Assembly (NCBI GenBank): GCA_003164035.1
Contig: PLRS01000049.1
Span: forward strand, 1-48,146
Length of the DNA stretch: 48,146 nucleotides
Origin: Bryobacterales bacterium
Lineage (GTDB): Bacteria; Acidobacteriota; Terriglobia; Bryobacterales; Bryobacteraceae
Reading direction: 5' to 3'
The notes beneath the pieces are model-generated. The model ran no database searches. It had not been told where the DNA came from and saw only the letters and a list, made by a program, of their open reading frames with translations. This document shows, one piece after another, positions 15,837 through 24,738 of the stretch (position 1 is its first letter; the number at the start of each line of letters is the position of its first letter). The translations under genes were made by a program, and so were the position numbers.

Positions 15837-17225
15837 ATGCAAACATACGATCTGATCGTGATCGGCTCCGGCCCGGCCGGCCAGCGGGCTGCCATTCAAG
15901 GCGCCAAGAGCGGCCGCCGGGTCGTGGTGGTCGAACAACGCCAAATCGTCGGCGGCGCCTGTGTCAATACCGGAACCATTCCCAGCAAAACCATGCGGGA
16001 AGCCGTGATGCACCTGTCCGGTTATGAGTATCAGGGCATTTACGGCATTAATTATCATGTCAAGGATAAGATCACCATGGCGGACCTCGGCTTCCGCGTC
16101 AACCAGGTGATCAAGACCGAAGTGGACGTGACGCAGGCGCAGCTTTCCCGCAACGGCGTGGAAATCGTCTACGCGCGCGCCACCTTCCTCGACGCCACCC
16201 ACGTCCGGGTGGAAAACGAGCGCGGACAGGCAGACCTGGAAGCGCCGAAGATCATTGTCGCCACCGGTACCAAGCCGGCCAGTTCGCCCACCGTTCCCAT
16301 CGACGGCAAAACCATCATCAACAGCGATCAGATCCTGAACCTGACGGATATTCCCAAGAACCTGATCGTGGTGGGCGGCGGCGTGATCGGGGTGGAATAC
16401 ACCTGCATGTTCGCGATTCTCGGCTCGCGCGTGACGCTGATCGAAAAACGCCCCCGCCTGCTGGAATTCGCCGACAGTGAAATGGTGGAGGCGCTGTCGT
16501 ACCACCTGCGCGACCACCGCGTCACCATGCGGCTCAACGAAGAAGTGGCCAGCGTGGAAGCCACCCCGGATGGGCGCGTGGTGGCCAATCTGCAAAGCAA
16601 TAAGAAAGTGCCGGGCGACGTGCTGTTGTACGCGGTGGGCCGCCAGGGCAACGTGGATGAGCTGAACCTGCCGGCGGCCGGCCTGGACGCCGATAGCCGC
16701 GGCCGCATTTCCGTCGATAAGGAATTTCACACCAAGGTGCCCGCCATCTTCGCCGCCGGCGACGTGATCGGTTTTCCCAGCCTGGCCTCGGTATCGATGG
16801 AGCAGGGACGCATTGCGGCGGGCAATGCCTTCGGCCTGAAGGTGCAGTCCAACCCCGCCGCCTACCCTTACGGCATCTATACCATTCCGGAGATTTCCTT
16901 CGTCGGCAAGACCGAAGAGCAGCTCACCGACGAAGACGTGCCGTACGAAGTGGGCGTGGCGTATTATCGCGAGACCGCGCGCGGCCAGATTCGCGGCGAT
17001 ACCACCGGCAGGCTGAAGCTCATTTTCCACCGGGAAACCCGCAAGATTCTGGGTGTGCACATTATCGGCGAGGGCGCCACCGAGCTCATCCATATCGGTC
17101 AGGCGGTGCTGGTTCTGGACGGCACGGTTGACTACTTCGTCGAAACGGTCTTTAATTATCCAACGTTGGCCGAATGTTACAAACAGGCGGCCTTCAACGG
17201 AGTCAACAAGCTGTTGCGTCTGTAG
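15837..17225 (+). CDS. sthA: Si-specific NAD(P)+ transhydrogenase (soluble pyridine nucleotide transhydrogenase)
   Basis: A 462-residue flavoprotein of the lipoamide-dehydrogenase fold. The FAD-binding motif is LIVIGSGPAGQRAAI at the N-terminus, and the NAD(P)-binding GxGxxG is VVGGGVIGVEYTC. In the redox-active region GGACVNTGTIPSKT, the first cysteine (C42) is kept but the second is threonine (T47), as in SthA and unlike disulfide oxidoreductases. The dimerisation domain follows (GIYTIPEISFVGKTEEQL). It balances NADH and NADPH pools in the cytosol. The ATG at 15837 matches the family start; the frame is open further upstream through the sod gene, which is not coding. Confidence 0.92.
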   Translation: MQTYDLIVIGSGPAGQRAAIQGAKSGRRVVVVEQRQIVGGACVNTGTIPSKTMREAVMHLSGYEYQGIYGINYHVKDKITMADLGFRVNQVIKTEVDVTQAQLSRNGVEIVYARATFLDATHVRVENERGQADLEAPKIIVATGTKPASSPTVPIDGKTIINSDQILNLTDIPKNLIVVGGGVIGVEYTCMFAILGSRVTLIEKRPRLLEFADSEMVEALSYHLRDHRVTMRLNEEVASVEATPDGRVVANLQSNKKVPGDVLLYAVGRQGNVDELNLPAAGLDADSRGRISVDKEFHTKVPAIFAAGDVIGFPSLASVSMEQGRIAAGNAFGLKVQSNPAAYPYGIYTIPEISFVGKTEEQLTDEDVPYEVGVAYYRETARGQIRGDTTGRLKLIFHRETRKILGVHIIGEGATELIHIGQAVLVLDGTVDYFVETVFNYPTLAECYKQAAFNGVNKLLRL

Positions 17226-17242
17226 AAGTAGGGGGGAAAGTC

Positions 17243-18142
17243 ATGGGGATCGGCATTGGCGTGCTGGCCACGCAGTACCTGTGGGTCGGCGCGGTGGAAG
17301 GGACCGCGCTCGGTGAGGTACGGATCTATCCGGATCCGTCAGCGTCGCGGATCGATTTGAAGACCATGCACGCGGGCGACATGCTGGTGCGCATCCGCGA
17401 GATGATCGTGGAGGTAAGCCAGGGGCGGAAGGTGGAATGGGTGGGCGCTGGCTTTCCCGGCATCGTCCGCAGCGGGGTCATCGAAGAGTCTCCCAACCTC
17501 GGCCAGTTGAAAGGGTTGCACATCACCGACCTGCTGGCGGCGGAGTTGAAAGAGGTGGGCATGGACGTTCCGGTGGTGGCGCTGAACGATGCCGACGCCA
17601 TCGCCGCCGGCATCGCCGCTACCCGTGGCGCGCTGGAGAAACTGATCCGCGTCTGGTACCTGGGCGACGGCATCGGCTTCGGCCGCTACCCGCTCGGAGA
17701 CGGCGTTTGGGAGGCCGGCCATTCGGTGGTTTCGCTCGACCCCAAGGAGCGCTATTGCGGCTGCGGCGGGGTGGGCCACCTGGAAGGCATCATGGGCAAC
17801 CGCGCCATTCGCCTGCGTTTCCTCGACCGCGAGCCCGAAGAGGTTTTCGCCGCCGCGCGCGAGGGCGACCAGAAAGCCCGCGAATTTGTCACCCGCTGGC
17901 ATCGCGCCCTGGCCGCCGCCACCGCGACCAGCGTTCACCTGGATGGCCCCGGCCGCATCTATCTGGCCGGCCCCAATGCCGACTACATCGATACCGCCGT
18001 GGTTGGCATGTATCTTCAGGACATGGTCAAGATGACGTCGCTGCAAGGCAGCTTCTTCGAAATCGTGCCCACCAGCCACGATTTAGCCCTGATCGGCGCC
18101 TCGGTCAGCGCGGAGCGCAAAGCCCTCGCCGCCGTGCGTTAG
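17243..18142 (+). CDS. ROK-family protein with degenerate ATP-binding motif
   Basis: A 299-residue member of the ROK (repressor, ORF, kinase) sugar-kinase family. The core is recognisable: FPGIVRSGVIEESPNL, VVALNDADAIAAG (D116 at the catalytic-base position), YLGDGIGFGRYPLGDG, WEAGH160, and the zinc-site segment RYCGCGGVGHLE. The N-terminal phosphate-binding loop, normally DxGGTxxR/K, reads GIGIGVLATQYLWVG here and lacks both the aspartate and the GGT. The zinc site also has His where the last Cys usually stands. It may therefore bind sugar without efficient phosphorylation. A GGGGGGAAAG ribosome site precedes the ATG, 17 bp after sthA. Confidence 0.75.
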   Translation: MGIGIGVLATQYLWVGAVEGTALGEVRIYPDPSASRIDLKTMHAGDMLVRIREMIVEVSQGRKVEWVGAGFPGIVRSGVIEESPNLGQLKGLHITDLLAAELKEVGMDVPVVALNDADAIAAGIAATRGALEKLIRVWYLGDGIGFGRYPLGDGVWEAGHSVVSLDPKERYCGCGGVGHLEGIMGNRAIRLRFLDREPEEVFAAAREGDQKAREFVTRWHRALAAATATSVHLDGPGRIYLAGPNADYIDTAVVGMYLQDMVKMTSLQGSFFEIVPTSHDLALIGASVSAERKALAAVR

Positions 18143-18302
18143 GCCGGCCGCTTCGGCGGGGGCATTCGTGGCCAATGCGCATTGCAGTATCCGAGCTCCT
18201 GCCGCACTTCGCCCCTATTGGCGGCCCAAGGCATTGTGTGCATTTGTAAAGCCGGCAACGCGCCGTTCCAGGCCGCCATCTAACTTGATGGAAGGAGTTC
18301 CC

Positions 18303-19175
18303 ATGATGAAGATGAATTGGAGAAATTGGCGAACTTCCGGCCGGATTGCGGGCCTGGTGGCGCTGAGCGTGTTCGCTGCCGCGGCGCAAACGCGGCCGGT
18401 GGCGCGGCCGGGTTCGGTGAATTACGTGGAAGGTCTGGTGACCCTGAACGGGCAGCCGGTCGACCGGAATGCCGTCGGCAGCCGCGAAATGTCGGGCGGG
18501 CAGGTATTGGCCACCACCGACGGCAGGGCGGAAGTGCTGCTGACGCCGGGCGTGTTTCTCCGCCTGGATCATAACAGCGCACTCCGCATGGTTTCGCCCG
18601 ATCTTACCGACACGGTAGTCGAGCTGATGAACGGCAGAGCCATGGTCGAGGCCGACTGGGTGGCGAAAGAGAACCATCTCGAGATCGATACCAAAGGCGG
18701 CCAGGTGGTGCTCGAAAAGAATGGGCTCTATGAAGTGAATGCCGATAAGGCTACGGTGGCGACTTTCGACGGCAAGGCCACGGTTATGGTGGACGAGCAC
18801 AGCGTGGACGTCGGCAGGGGCAGGCTCTTAGCGCTGGCGAATAACCCCAAGTGCAAGACCGAAGGGTTCAATCGCAACGCGGGCGATTCCCTGTATGCCT
18901 GGAGCCGGCTGCGTTCCCAGTACATGGCGCAGGCTAGCGCGGAATCGGGCCGCACGGCGTTGGTGGGCGGGCCGTACGCATTCGCCGGTCCGGGCTGGTT
19001 CTGGAATCCCTGGTATGGCGGCTGGGCGTTTCTGCCCGGTCCGGGATATCTGTACAGCCCGTTCGGCTTCGCGTTCTACTCGCCGCTGTACTGGCACGGA
19101 TACGGGTATGGCCTTGGGTACGGGGGCTATGCGTATCGGGGTTTCGGAGGCGGCTTCCACGGAGGCCGGCGGTAG
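18303..19175 (+). CDS. Exported FecR-domain-like protein with Gly/Tyr-rich tail
   Basis: A 290-residue protein. A signal peptide (to about residue 26, ending AAAAQT) is followed by a beta-rich FecR-type domain: GSVNYVEGLVTLNGQPVDRN, then LATTDGRAEVLLTPGVFLRL, then LEIDTKGGQVVLEKNGLYEV. The C-terminal 60 residues are Trp/Tyr/Gly-rich (WFWNPWYGGWAFLPGPGY, YGYGLGYGGYAYRGFGGGF) and probably disordered or cell-surface. No sigma factor or TonB receptor is adjacent, so it is not a classical FecR anti-sigma regulator. The ATG at 18303 has GGAAGGAG upstream. Its role is unknown. Confidence 0.7.
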   Translation: MMKMNWRNWRTSGRIAGLVALSVFAAAAQTRPVARPGSVNYVEGLVTLNGQPVDRNAVGSREMSGGQVLATTDGRAEVLLTPGVFLRLDHNSALRMVSPDLTDTVVELMNGRAMVEADWVAKENHLEIDTKGGQVVLEKNGLYEVNADKATVATFDGKATVMVDEHSVDVGRGRLLALANNPKCKTEGFNRNAGDSLYAWSRLRSQYMAQASAESGRTALVGGPYAFAGPGWFWNPWYGGWAFLPGPGYLYSPFGFAFYSPLYWHGYGYGLGYGGYAYRGFGGGFHGGRR

Positions 19176-19196
19176 GGTCTGTCGGGGGAATGAGTG

Positions 19197-19264
19197 CAAC
19201 CGCTCCCTGGCGGTCGCGGCTCGGTAACGCGCGCAACCGAGCCGCGACCGTAAGGGAGCGGTTG
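19197..19264. repeat. 29-bp-arm palindromic repeat, copy 1
   Basis: Arms at 19197-19225 and 19236-19264 pair over 29 bp with two mismatches, around a 10-base loop. The arm contains CGCTCCCTGGCGGTCGCGGC. A second copy lies at 40782-40864. It sits between two convergent genes and has no T-run, so it is better read as a REP-like element than as a dedicated terminator. Confidence 0.8.
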
Positions 19265-19290
19265 CTCGATCTTTCATCCCGGCAAGGGCG

Positions 19291-20754
19291 TTATTCGGCG
19301 TCGGCGCCGGACTTCTTGCGGATCTTGATATTCAGGCGCTTGATTTTCTGGTTCAGGGTGGAAAGGGGAACGTTCAGGCTTTCGGCGGCTTCGGTCTGGC
19401 TCCAGCCGCACTGCTCCAGGCGTTCGACGATCACGCGGCGTTCGTAATCGTTGACGATCTCATACAGGTTGGCATCCGGTCCGAGGGGCGTCCCTTCGCT
19501 GCGCGGCGGGCGCACGCCGTTGGCTTGCAGCAGGGAATCCGGCAGCACGTCGATGGGGACGGCGGAATCGGTGGCCAGAACCACGGCCCGCTCCACCACG
19601 TTCTCCAGCTCGCGTACGTTACCGGGCCAGGAGTGTTCCATCAGCACCTGCAGCGCTTCCGGCTGAAAGCGCAGCGTGGAGCGGCCGGACGGGTCCAGGA
19701 ACTTGGCGTTCTCGCGGCAGTAAACGTTGAAGAAGTGCTCCACCAGCGGGGGGATGTCTTCCTTGCGGTCGCGCAGCGGAGGCAGGGCGATGTTGATCAC
19801 GTTGAGCCGGTAGTAGAGGTCCTCGCGGAATTTGCCTTCCCTGACGAGCTGGTGCAGGTCGGCGTTGGTGGCGGCGATAATCCGCACGTCCACCTTGATG
19901 GGATCGGTGGACCCCAGCGGGGTGAACTCCTTTTCCTGAATGACGCGCAGCAGTTTGATCTGGGTTTCGGCTCCGATGGTGCCGATTTCGTCGAAGAAAA
20001 TGGTGCCGTGGTCGGCGACTTCGAAATATCCCTTCTTGGTCTGAATGGCGCTGGTAAAGGCGCCGCGCACATGGCCGAACAAGGTGGATTCCAGCAGGTC
20101 CGGCGGCAGCGATCCGCTGTTGACGGCCACGAACATCCGCTCGCTGCGCGGCGAATTGGCGTGGATGGCCTTGGCGACGAGTTCCTTGCCGGTGCCGGTA
20201 TCGCCGGTGATCAGGATGGTGGAGCGGCTGGAGGCAACCTGCGCCACCAGGTCCAGTTTCTTGACCATGCTCTCGCTTTTGCCAATGATGTTGGGGAAGC
20301 TGTAGCGCTGTTGCAGGGCGCGTTTGAGATGGGTATTCTCGTACTCCAGGCGCCGGGCTGCGATCATGCGGTCGATCTCGATGATGAGCTTCTCGTTGTC
20401 CCAGGGCTTGGAAAAATAGTCGTTGGCGCCCAGCTTGAGCGCCTTGACCGCGGCTTCCACCGAGCCGTAGGCCGTGATCATGAAGATGGGGGTCTCGCGG
20501 TCGTGGGTGCGCACGTCCGCCAGAACCTCCATGCCCGAACGGTCGGGCATCATCAGGTCGAGAAGCACCAGGTCGTAGCCGTGCGACTCCATGCGGCGGA
20601 GGCCTTCGTTGGCGCCCGAAGCGCACTCCACCAGGTAGCCGGCTTCGCTCAGAAGCATCTCCAGGCTCTCGCGAATATCCGGCTCGTCGTCGATTACCAG
20701 GACGCGGCCTTTCGCGGCCACGGCAAGGGAAGGAACCATCGTTTCAGGCGGCAT
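19291..20754 (-). CDS. NtrC-family sigma-54-dependent response regulator
   Basis: A 487-residue protein. The receiver domain (17-130) has the phosphoacceptor D66 in LVLLDLMMPDRSG and the switch lysine in YFSKPWD. The AAA+ domain has Walker A GDTGTGKE (184-191), Walker B TIFFDEIG (251-258) and an arginine-finger region. The sigma-54 contact loop reads GAFTSA (231-236) instead of GAFTGA. A Fis-type helix-turn-helix ends the protein (SQTEAAESLNVPLSTLNQKI). It overlaps the histidine kinase gene by 11 bp, so the two are a cognate pair. The divergent exopolysaccharide operon is the likely target, by analogy with PrsK/PrsR-type pairs; this is inference. Confidence 0.92.
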   Translation of the reverse strand: MPPETMVPSLAVAAKGRVLVIDDEPDIRESLEMLLSEAGYLVECASGANEGLRRMESHGYDLVLLDLMMPDRSGMEVLADVRTHDRETPIFMITAYGSVEAAVKALKLGANDYFSKPWDNEKLIIEIDRMIAARRLEYENTHLKRALQQRYSFPNIIGKSESMVKKLDLVAQVASSRSTILITGDTGTGKELVAKAIHANSPRSERMFVAVNSGSLPPDLLESTLFGHVRGAFTSAIQTKKGYFEVADHGTIFFDEIGTIGAETQIKLLRVIQEKEFTPLGSTDPIKVDVRIIAATNADLHQLVREGKFREDLYYRLNVINIALPPLRDRKEDIPPLVEHFFNVYCRENAKFLDPSGRSTLRFQPEALQVLMEHSWPGNVRELENVVERAVVLATDSAVPIDVLPDSLLQANGVRPPRSEGTPLGPDANLYEIVNDYERRVIVERLEQCGWSQTEAAESLNVPLSTLNQKIKRLNIKIRKKSGADAE

Positions 20755-23680
20755 TCACCGGTTTCCTCTGGGTGTTCTTCGAGAGTGGAATTTCCAGCAG
20801 GAAGCGGGCGCCGCCGCCGGGGCGATTGACGGCTTCAATCGAGCCGCCATGCTCGTGGACGATGCCGTAGCTCACCGACAAGCCCAGGCCGGTGCCCTGG
20901 CGGGCGCCCTTGGTGGTGAAGAAGGGATCGTAGATGCGGCTCAAATTTTCCGGCGCAATGCCGCCGCCGGTATCGGAGATTTCGGCGCGCGCGCGGCCGT
21001 CTTCCTGCCATACCCGGACTGCCAGGGTTCCTCCGCCGGCCATGGCGTCGCGCGCGTTGAGGAACAGGTTCAGGAACACCTGCTGCAGCTTGCCGGCGTT
21101 GCCGTAGACCGGATCGAGGCCGGGGGCGTAATCGGTCGAGACCCGGATACCCGATTTCTGCAACTGGTGCTCCAGCATGGACAGGGTCTCCTGCACCACC
21201 CGTTCCAGCTTCACCTGGTCGAAGGCGGTTGTGGAGGTGCGCGAAAAGTTGAGCAGCGAGTTGACGATTTCGCTGGCGCGGAAGGTTTGCTTGGCGATCT
21301 TGTCGAGCAGCAGGGATTTCTTTTCGTCGTCGGCCACCTGTTTGGCCAGCATCTGGGCGTAGGTGGAAATCACCGCCAGGGGAGTATTGACTTCGTGCGC
21401 CACGCCGGCGGCGAGCAAACCGATGCTGGACAGCTTATCGGCCTGAACCAGGCGCTGCTCCAGCTCGGCGCGGTCGGTGACGTCGTCGAAAATGATCAAC
21501 CGGCCGATCTGTTCCTGGTCTTTCGAAACCAGCGGGGCAATGGCGATATTAAGGGTGGCTTCGCGGGCGGGGTGGGCTCCGTGGCCGTTGCCGTTGCCGT
21601 TCCCGTTCGCGGCTTCGTCCGACTTGGGGCCGAACTTCCAGACGAATTTGTAAATGTGGTGAATGCCGGTCTGGCCGCGCACGCGGTCGAACTGTTCGGC
21701 CAGGCCGGCCGGGAACAGCTCCCGCAAGGTCCGTCCCAGGGCGCGCTCGCGGGGCACGCCGCTGACCAGCTCGATCTGCGTATTCCAACTCTCCACGCGG
21801 TCGTCCAGGTCGGCGGCCAGGATGCCGACGTTGATGGATTCCACGATGTTCTCGCTGAATTCCTTGAGCCGCTCGTATTCTTCCACCTTGCGCTGCAGGG
21901 AGCGATAGAGGGCGGCATTTTCGAGAGCGATGCCGACGTAGCCGGCCAGCGTGGTGAGCAACTCCACGTCGTCGCTCGACAGGTAATCGCCGTCGCCAGT
22001 GCGGCTCAGGCCCATGTAGGCGATGGTGCGGCCGCGCACCGAGCAGGGCAGATAATAGGTAAGATCCAGCTCGGCGATGGTGCGCCGCACCGTGGCCGGC
22101 CAGGACTGGGAGACGGCGTCCAACTGGTGGCTGGTGCGTTCAAAGAAAATGTAGGGCTCGGGCAGCTTCCAGTTGAGAAAGCTCAGGTCCATGCCTACGT
22201 AATCGAGCGGCCCCGGGCGCGGGTTGTCGCCCATGGCCTTGCGCAGGCGAAAGACCTGGCCGCCGGGAGCATCCCCGCCTTCCTCGGCGAGAAAGAAAGC
22301 CAGGTGGCGGAGGTTGAGAGTTTCGAGCAGGCGGTCGCCCACCAGCGCCAGCATCTTATCGGCGTCGGATTCCGAGCTCAGCTCGCGGGCGAACTCCACC
22401 AGGGTGCGGCGGTAGTCGTAGCGGTCGCTATAGAAATGGCGGTCCAGGCGCTCCTGGATCCAGGCCCGAATCGGCTGGAACAGGAAAGCCGTCAGCAGCA
22501 TCACCGTCATCACCCCGGTATTGCCCAACGTGCTGAAGTAGACGTGTACCAGGCTACCCAGAGAAAAGACGATGGCGTAAAAGGCTCCCACCACGCAGAC
22601 GGTCGCCAGGGTATAAGCGTAGCCGCGCCGGAACAGGATATCCACGTCCATCAGCCGGTAGCGCACCATGGCGTAGGAAAGCGTCAGCGGCAGCAGCACC
22701 ACCGTGAGCACGGCCATCTTCATGTACTCGTTGGGCAGCGCGCCCACCGCAAATGGCGCCACGTAAAGCGCGGCGAACGGAAGATAGCCGCAAAGGATGC
22801 CGTTGCGCAGCCACTTGAGCTGCTGGCGCACCACCGTGTCTTCGGCTTTGCGGCGCGTGCCGCCCACCGCCAGCGCGCTGAGCAAATAGAGGGCGGTGGC
22901 AAACACCACGCAGATCCGGTCCAGCAGCCAGCGCAGCTCGACGAGCGGAATCGCCAACTCCAGCGCTCCGGAGCTGACCCCGGCATAGACCGCGATCAGC
23001 AGCCCGGCGGGCAAATACAGCAGAGCCGGACGCATATTCCCGCGCAGCCACGCGGGGGTTTCCGGAAACGTCAGGCAGAAATGCAGAAACACGGTGGGCG
23101 CGATCAGGCCCGCCGCCACGTTGCCGTACAAGACGATCTGGTCGAAGCTGTTGAGCTGGCCGGTGTAGTGGAAGGCGAAGGCGATGAACGAGGTCAGGCA
23201 CAGGACGTAAAAGTGCTGCGCCTTGTGCGCGCTGCCGCGGCGAAAATAAACAAACAAGCCGATCAGCAGGTAAAAGGCGCCAACCACGTACTGATAGATC
23301 ACCAGGCGGTCGAGCGGGACCTCCTGGGTGATCACTTTGAAGGGAGCGAGCTCAATGCCGCCGTGGGTGACCACGTAATCGGCTTTGATCCAGGTGCCGA
23401 TCGATGCCAGCACCTTGGGGACGTCCAGGGCCTTACGGATGGGAAAGGAATTGATCGAAATCAGCCGGTCGCCGGAGTGAATCCCGGCATTGGCGGCTCC
23501 GCTGCCGGCCTTTACGTAGAGAGCTTCGACGTGGCCGGCCCTGTCCACCCAAATGGCGCCGTCTTCCGCCAGACGGTTGAACCGCTGCTGTTGCTCGAAG
23601 TTGAAAACGGCGGCAATACCGGCGGCGAGCGTCAGTATGGTCAGCAGCGCAGTGGACAGTTGGAACTTGAGTTCCTTCAT
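20744..23680 (-). CDS. Large membrane histidine kinase: PDZ, 7TM-like, GAF, PAS, HisKA, HATPase
   Basis: A 978-residue sensor kinase. After a first membrane helix (about 8-27) comes an extracytoplasmic PDZ-like stretch (ALYVKAGSGAANAGIHSGDR). Then follow seven or so hydrophobic helices (about 127-385), a GAF-like region (about 415-590), a PAS domain (about 610-740), HisKA with the phospho-accepting H762 in AHEVNTPLAV, and HATPase with the N box (NLFLNARDAM), G1 (SDTGGGIAP) and G2 (GTGLGLSVSYG). It has no fused receiver. The kinase precedes the NtrC-type gene, with an 11-bp overlap. Domain order resembles PrsK-type kinases tied to exopolysaccharide loci, but with an added PDZ unit. Confidence 0.88.
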   Translation of the reverse strand: MKELKFQLSTALLTILTLAAGIAAVFNFEQQQRFNRLAEDGAIWVDRAGHVEALYVKAGSGAANAGIHSGDRLISINSFPIRKALDVPKVLASIGTWIKADYVVTHGGIELAPFKVITQEVPLDRLVIYQYVVGAFYLLIGLFVYFRRGSAHKAQHFYVLCLTSFIAFAFHYTGQLNSFDQIVLYGNVAAGLIAPTVFLHFCLTFPETPAWLRGNMRPALLYLPAGLLIAVYAGVSSGALELAIPLVELRWLLDRICVVFATALYLLSALAVGGTRRKAEDTVVRQQLKWLRNGILCGYLPFAALYVAPFAVGALPNEYMKMAVLTVVLLPLTLSYAMVRYRLMDVDILFRRGYAYTLATVCVVGAFYAIVFSLGSLVHVYFSTLGNTGVMTVMLLTAFLFQPIRAWIQERLDRHFYSDRYDYRRTLVEFARELSSESDADKMLALVGDRLLETLNLRHLAFFLAEEGGDAPGGQVFRLRKAMGDNPRPGPLDYVGMDLSFLNWKLPEPYIFFERTSHQLDAVSQSWPATVRRTIAELDLTYYLPCSVRGRTIAYMGLSRTGDGDYLSSDDVELLTTLAGYVGIALENAALYRSLQRKVEEYERLKEFSENIVESINVGILAADLDDRVESWNTQIELVSGVPRERALGRTLRELFPAGLAEQFDRVRGQTGIHHIYKFVWKFGPKSDEAANGNGNGNGHGAHPAREATLNIAIAPLVSKDQEQIGRLIIFDDVTDRAELEQRLVQADKLSSIGLLAAGVAHEVNTPLAVISTYAQMLAKQVADDEKKSLLLDKIAKQTFRASEIVNSLLNFSRTSTTAFDQVKLERVVQETLSMLEHQLQKSGIRVSTDYAPGLDPVYGNAGKLQQVFLNLFLNARDAMAGGGTLAVRVWQEDGRARAEISDTGGGIAPENLSRIYDPFFTTKGARQGTGLGLSVSYGIVHEHGGSIEAVNRPGGGARFLLEIPLSKNTQRKPVNAA

Positions 23681-24017
23681 GGATCCCGATATACAATTCC
23701 GCGACGCACTAGAACTGTTGGACCAGCATGCACGTTTAGTGCCGCCGTCGAGAGAAAACTCTCCTTACAGAGTAGTCTATGTTTCTTGGAGTTACCATTT
23801 TCCATCGGCCCCGGCGATCCACTTTTTCGGAGAATACACTATGCGGAAGTGTATCGGGGCGCGCTTTTTGGCCGAGGTTGGCCCCTGGGTACTGCCCTTT
23901 CCCCCAGTACTAACTTAGATCCGAAGTCACCTGGTGGGTTTGCGCGGATGCTGTACAATAATGAAGATGCAGCAGCGGCTTCCTGTGTTTTCCGCCAGTT
24001 GCGCAGCTCCGGCGGGG

Positions 24018-24710
24018 ATGGACGGACACATAAAATTGGCCTTTCGAATCACGGTTTCGATATTTCTGCTTGGAGTCGGGGCAAATCTGCACGCATTTCA
24101 GGCGGCGCCAGCCCCAGCCGCGCCGGTGCCGGATCAAAAGCCGGCCGCGGAAGCCGGCCAGGCGCCCGACCCGGTCAGAATGGGAGCCGCCCCGGGCGGC
24201 GACAAAGCGGTGGGCGCCGCTCCGGTGGATCGAAAAAGCTACACCATCGGAGCCGAGGACGTTCTATCGATCGTTGTCTGGGGCAACCGGGAGATATCGG
24301 GTAACTACACCGTCCGGCCGGACGGCATGATCTCGGTTCCGCTGATCAAGGAAATCCAGGCTTCCGGCAAGACCCCGGGACAGCTTGAAGAGACCATTGC
24401 GCAGGCCCTCAGAGACCGGAAGATGGTCATCGATCCCAATGTGACGGTGAGCGTGGGCGCGGTCCACAGCCGCAAGTATTACATCCAGGGCGAGGTCAAC
24501 AGGTCGGGCGCCTACGATCTTGCCGTACCTACCACCGTTCTGGAAGGCCTGGTGAACGCCGGTGGGTTTCGCGATTTTGCCAAACGCAGCAAGATCCGGA
24601 TTCTGCGCGGCTCTAAGGAGCTGAAATTCAACTACGACCAGGTGATTCACGCCAAGCACCTGGAGCAGAACGTTTTGCTCGAACCGGGCGACCAGATTAT
24701 CGTTCCCTGA
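24018..24710 (+). CDS. Polysaccharide export protein (Wza-like, Poly_export/SLBB)
   Basis: About 230 residues from ATG 24018. A signal peptide (FRITVSIFLLGVGANLHAFQ) and a Pro/Ala-rich linker precede the Poly_export domain (YTIGAEDVLSIVVWGN, then SGNYTVRPDGMISVPLI) and one SLBB domain (KYYIQGEVNRSGAYDL). It ends at LEPGDQIIVP, as in OPX proteins that form or join the outer-membrane exit pore. No lipobox cysteine is seen. ATG 23961 is an alternative, but TACAAT at 23953-23958 looks like a -10 box, which would place the transcript start beyond it. First gene of a three-gene export operon. Confidence 0.88.
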   Translation: MDGHIKLAFRITVSIFLLGVGANLHAFQAAPAPAAPVPDQKPAAEAGQAPDPVRMGAAPGGDKAVGAAPVDRKSYTIGAEDVLSIVVWGNREISGNYTVRPDGMISVPLIKEIQASGKTPGQLEETIAQALRDRKMVIDPNVTVSVGAVHSRKYYIQGEVNRSGAYDLAVPTTVLEGLVNAGGFRDFAKRSKIRILRGSKELKFNYDQVIHAKHLEQNVLLEPGDQIIVP

Positions 24711-24738
24711 TCGGGCGCTGCCGCAAGAAAGTTTCCTT

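Noticed and set aside
15732-17093. A 453-codon minus strand frame opposite sthA
   Set aside because: Antisense shadow of the transhydrogenase; no start context or family motif.
19197-19264. Bidirectional terminator between the FecR-like and NtrC-type genes
   Set aside because: The palindrome has no T-run on either side and recurs elsewhere next to unrelated genes, so a repeat element is the better reading, although it may still slow transcription.
23700-24017. A sigma-54 (-24/-12) promoter ahead of the exopolysaccharide operon
   Set aside because: Candidates such as TTGGCCCCTGGGTACTGC have wrong spacing between GG and GC; none is convincing.
20849-24304. A 1151-codon open frame on the + strand opposite the histidine kinase
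   Set aside because: It mirrors the kinase gene, has no domain, and owes its length to high GC; the minus strand carries complete kinase motifs.
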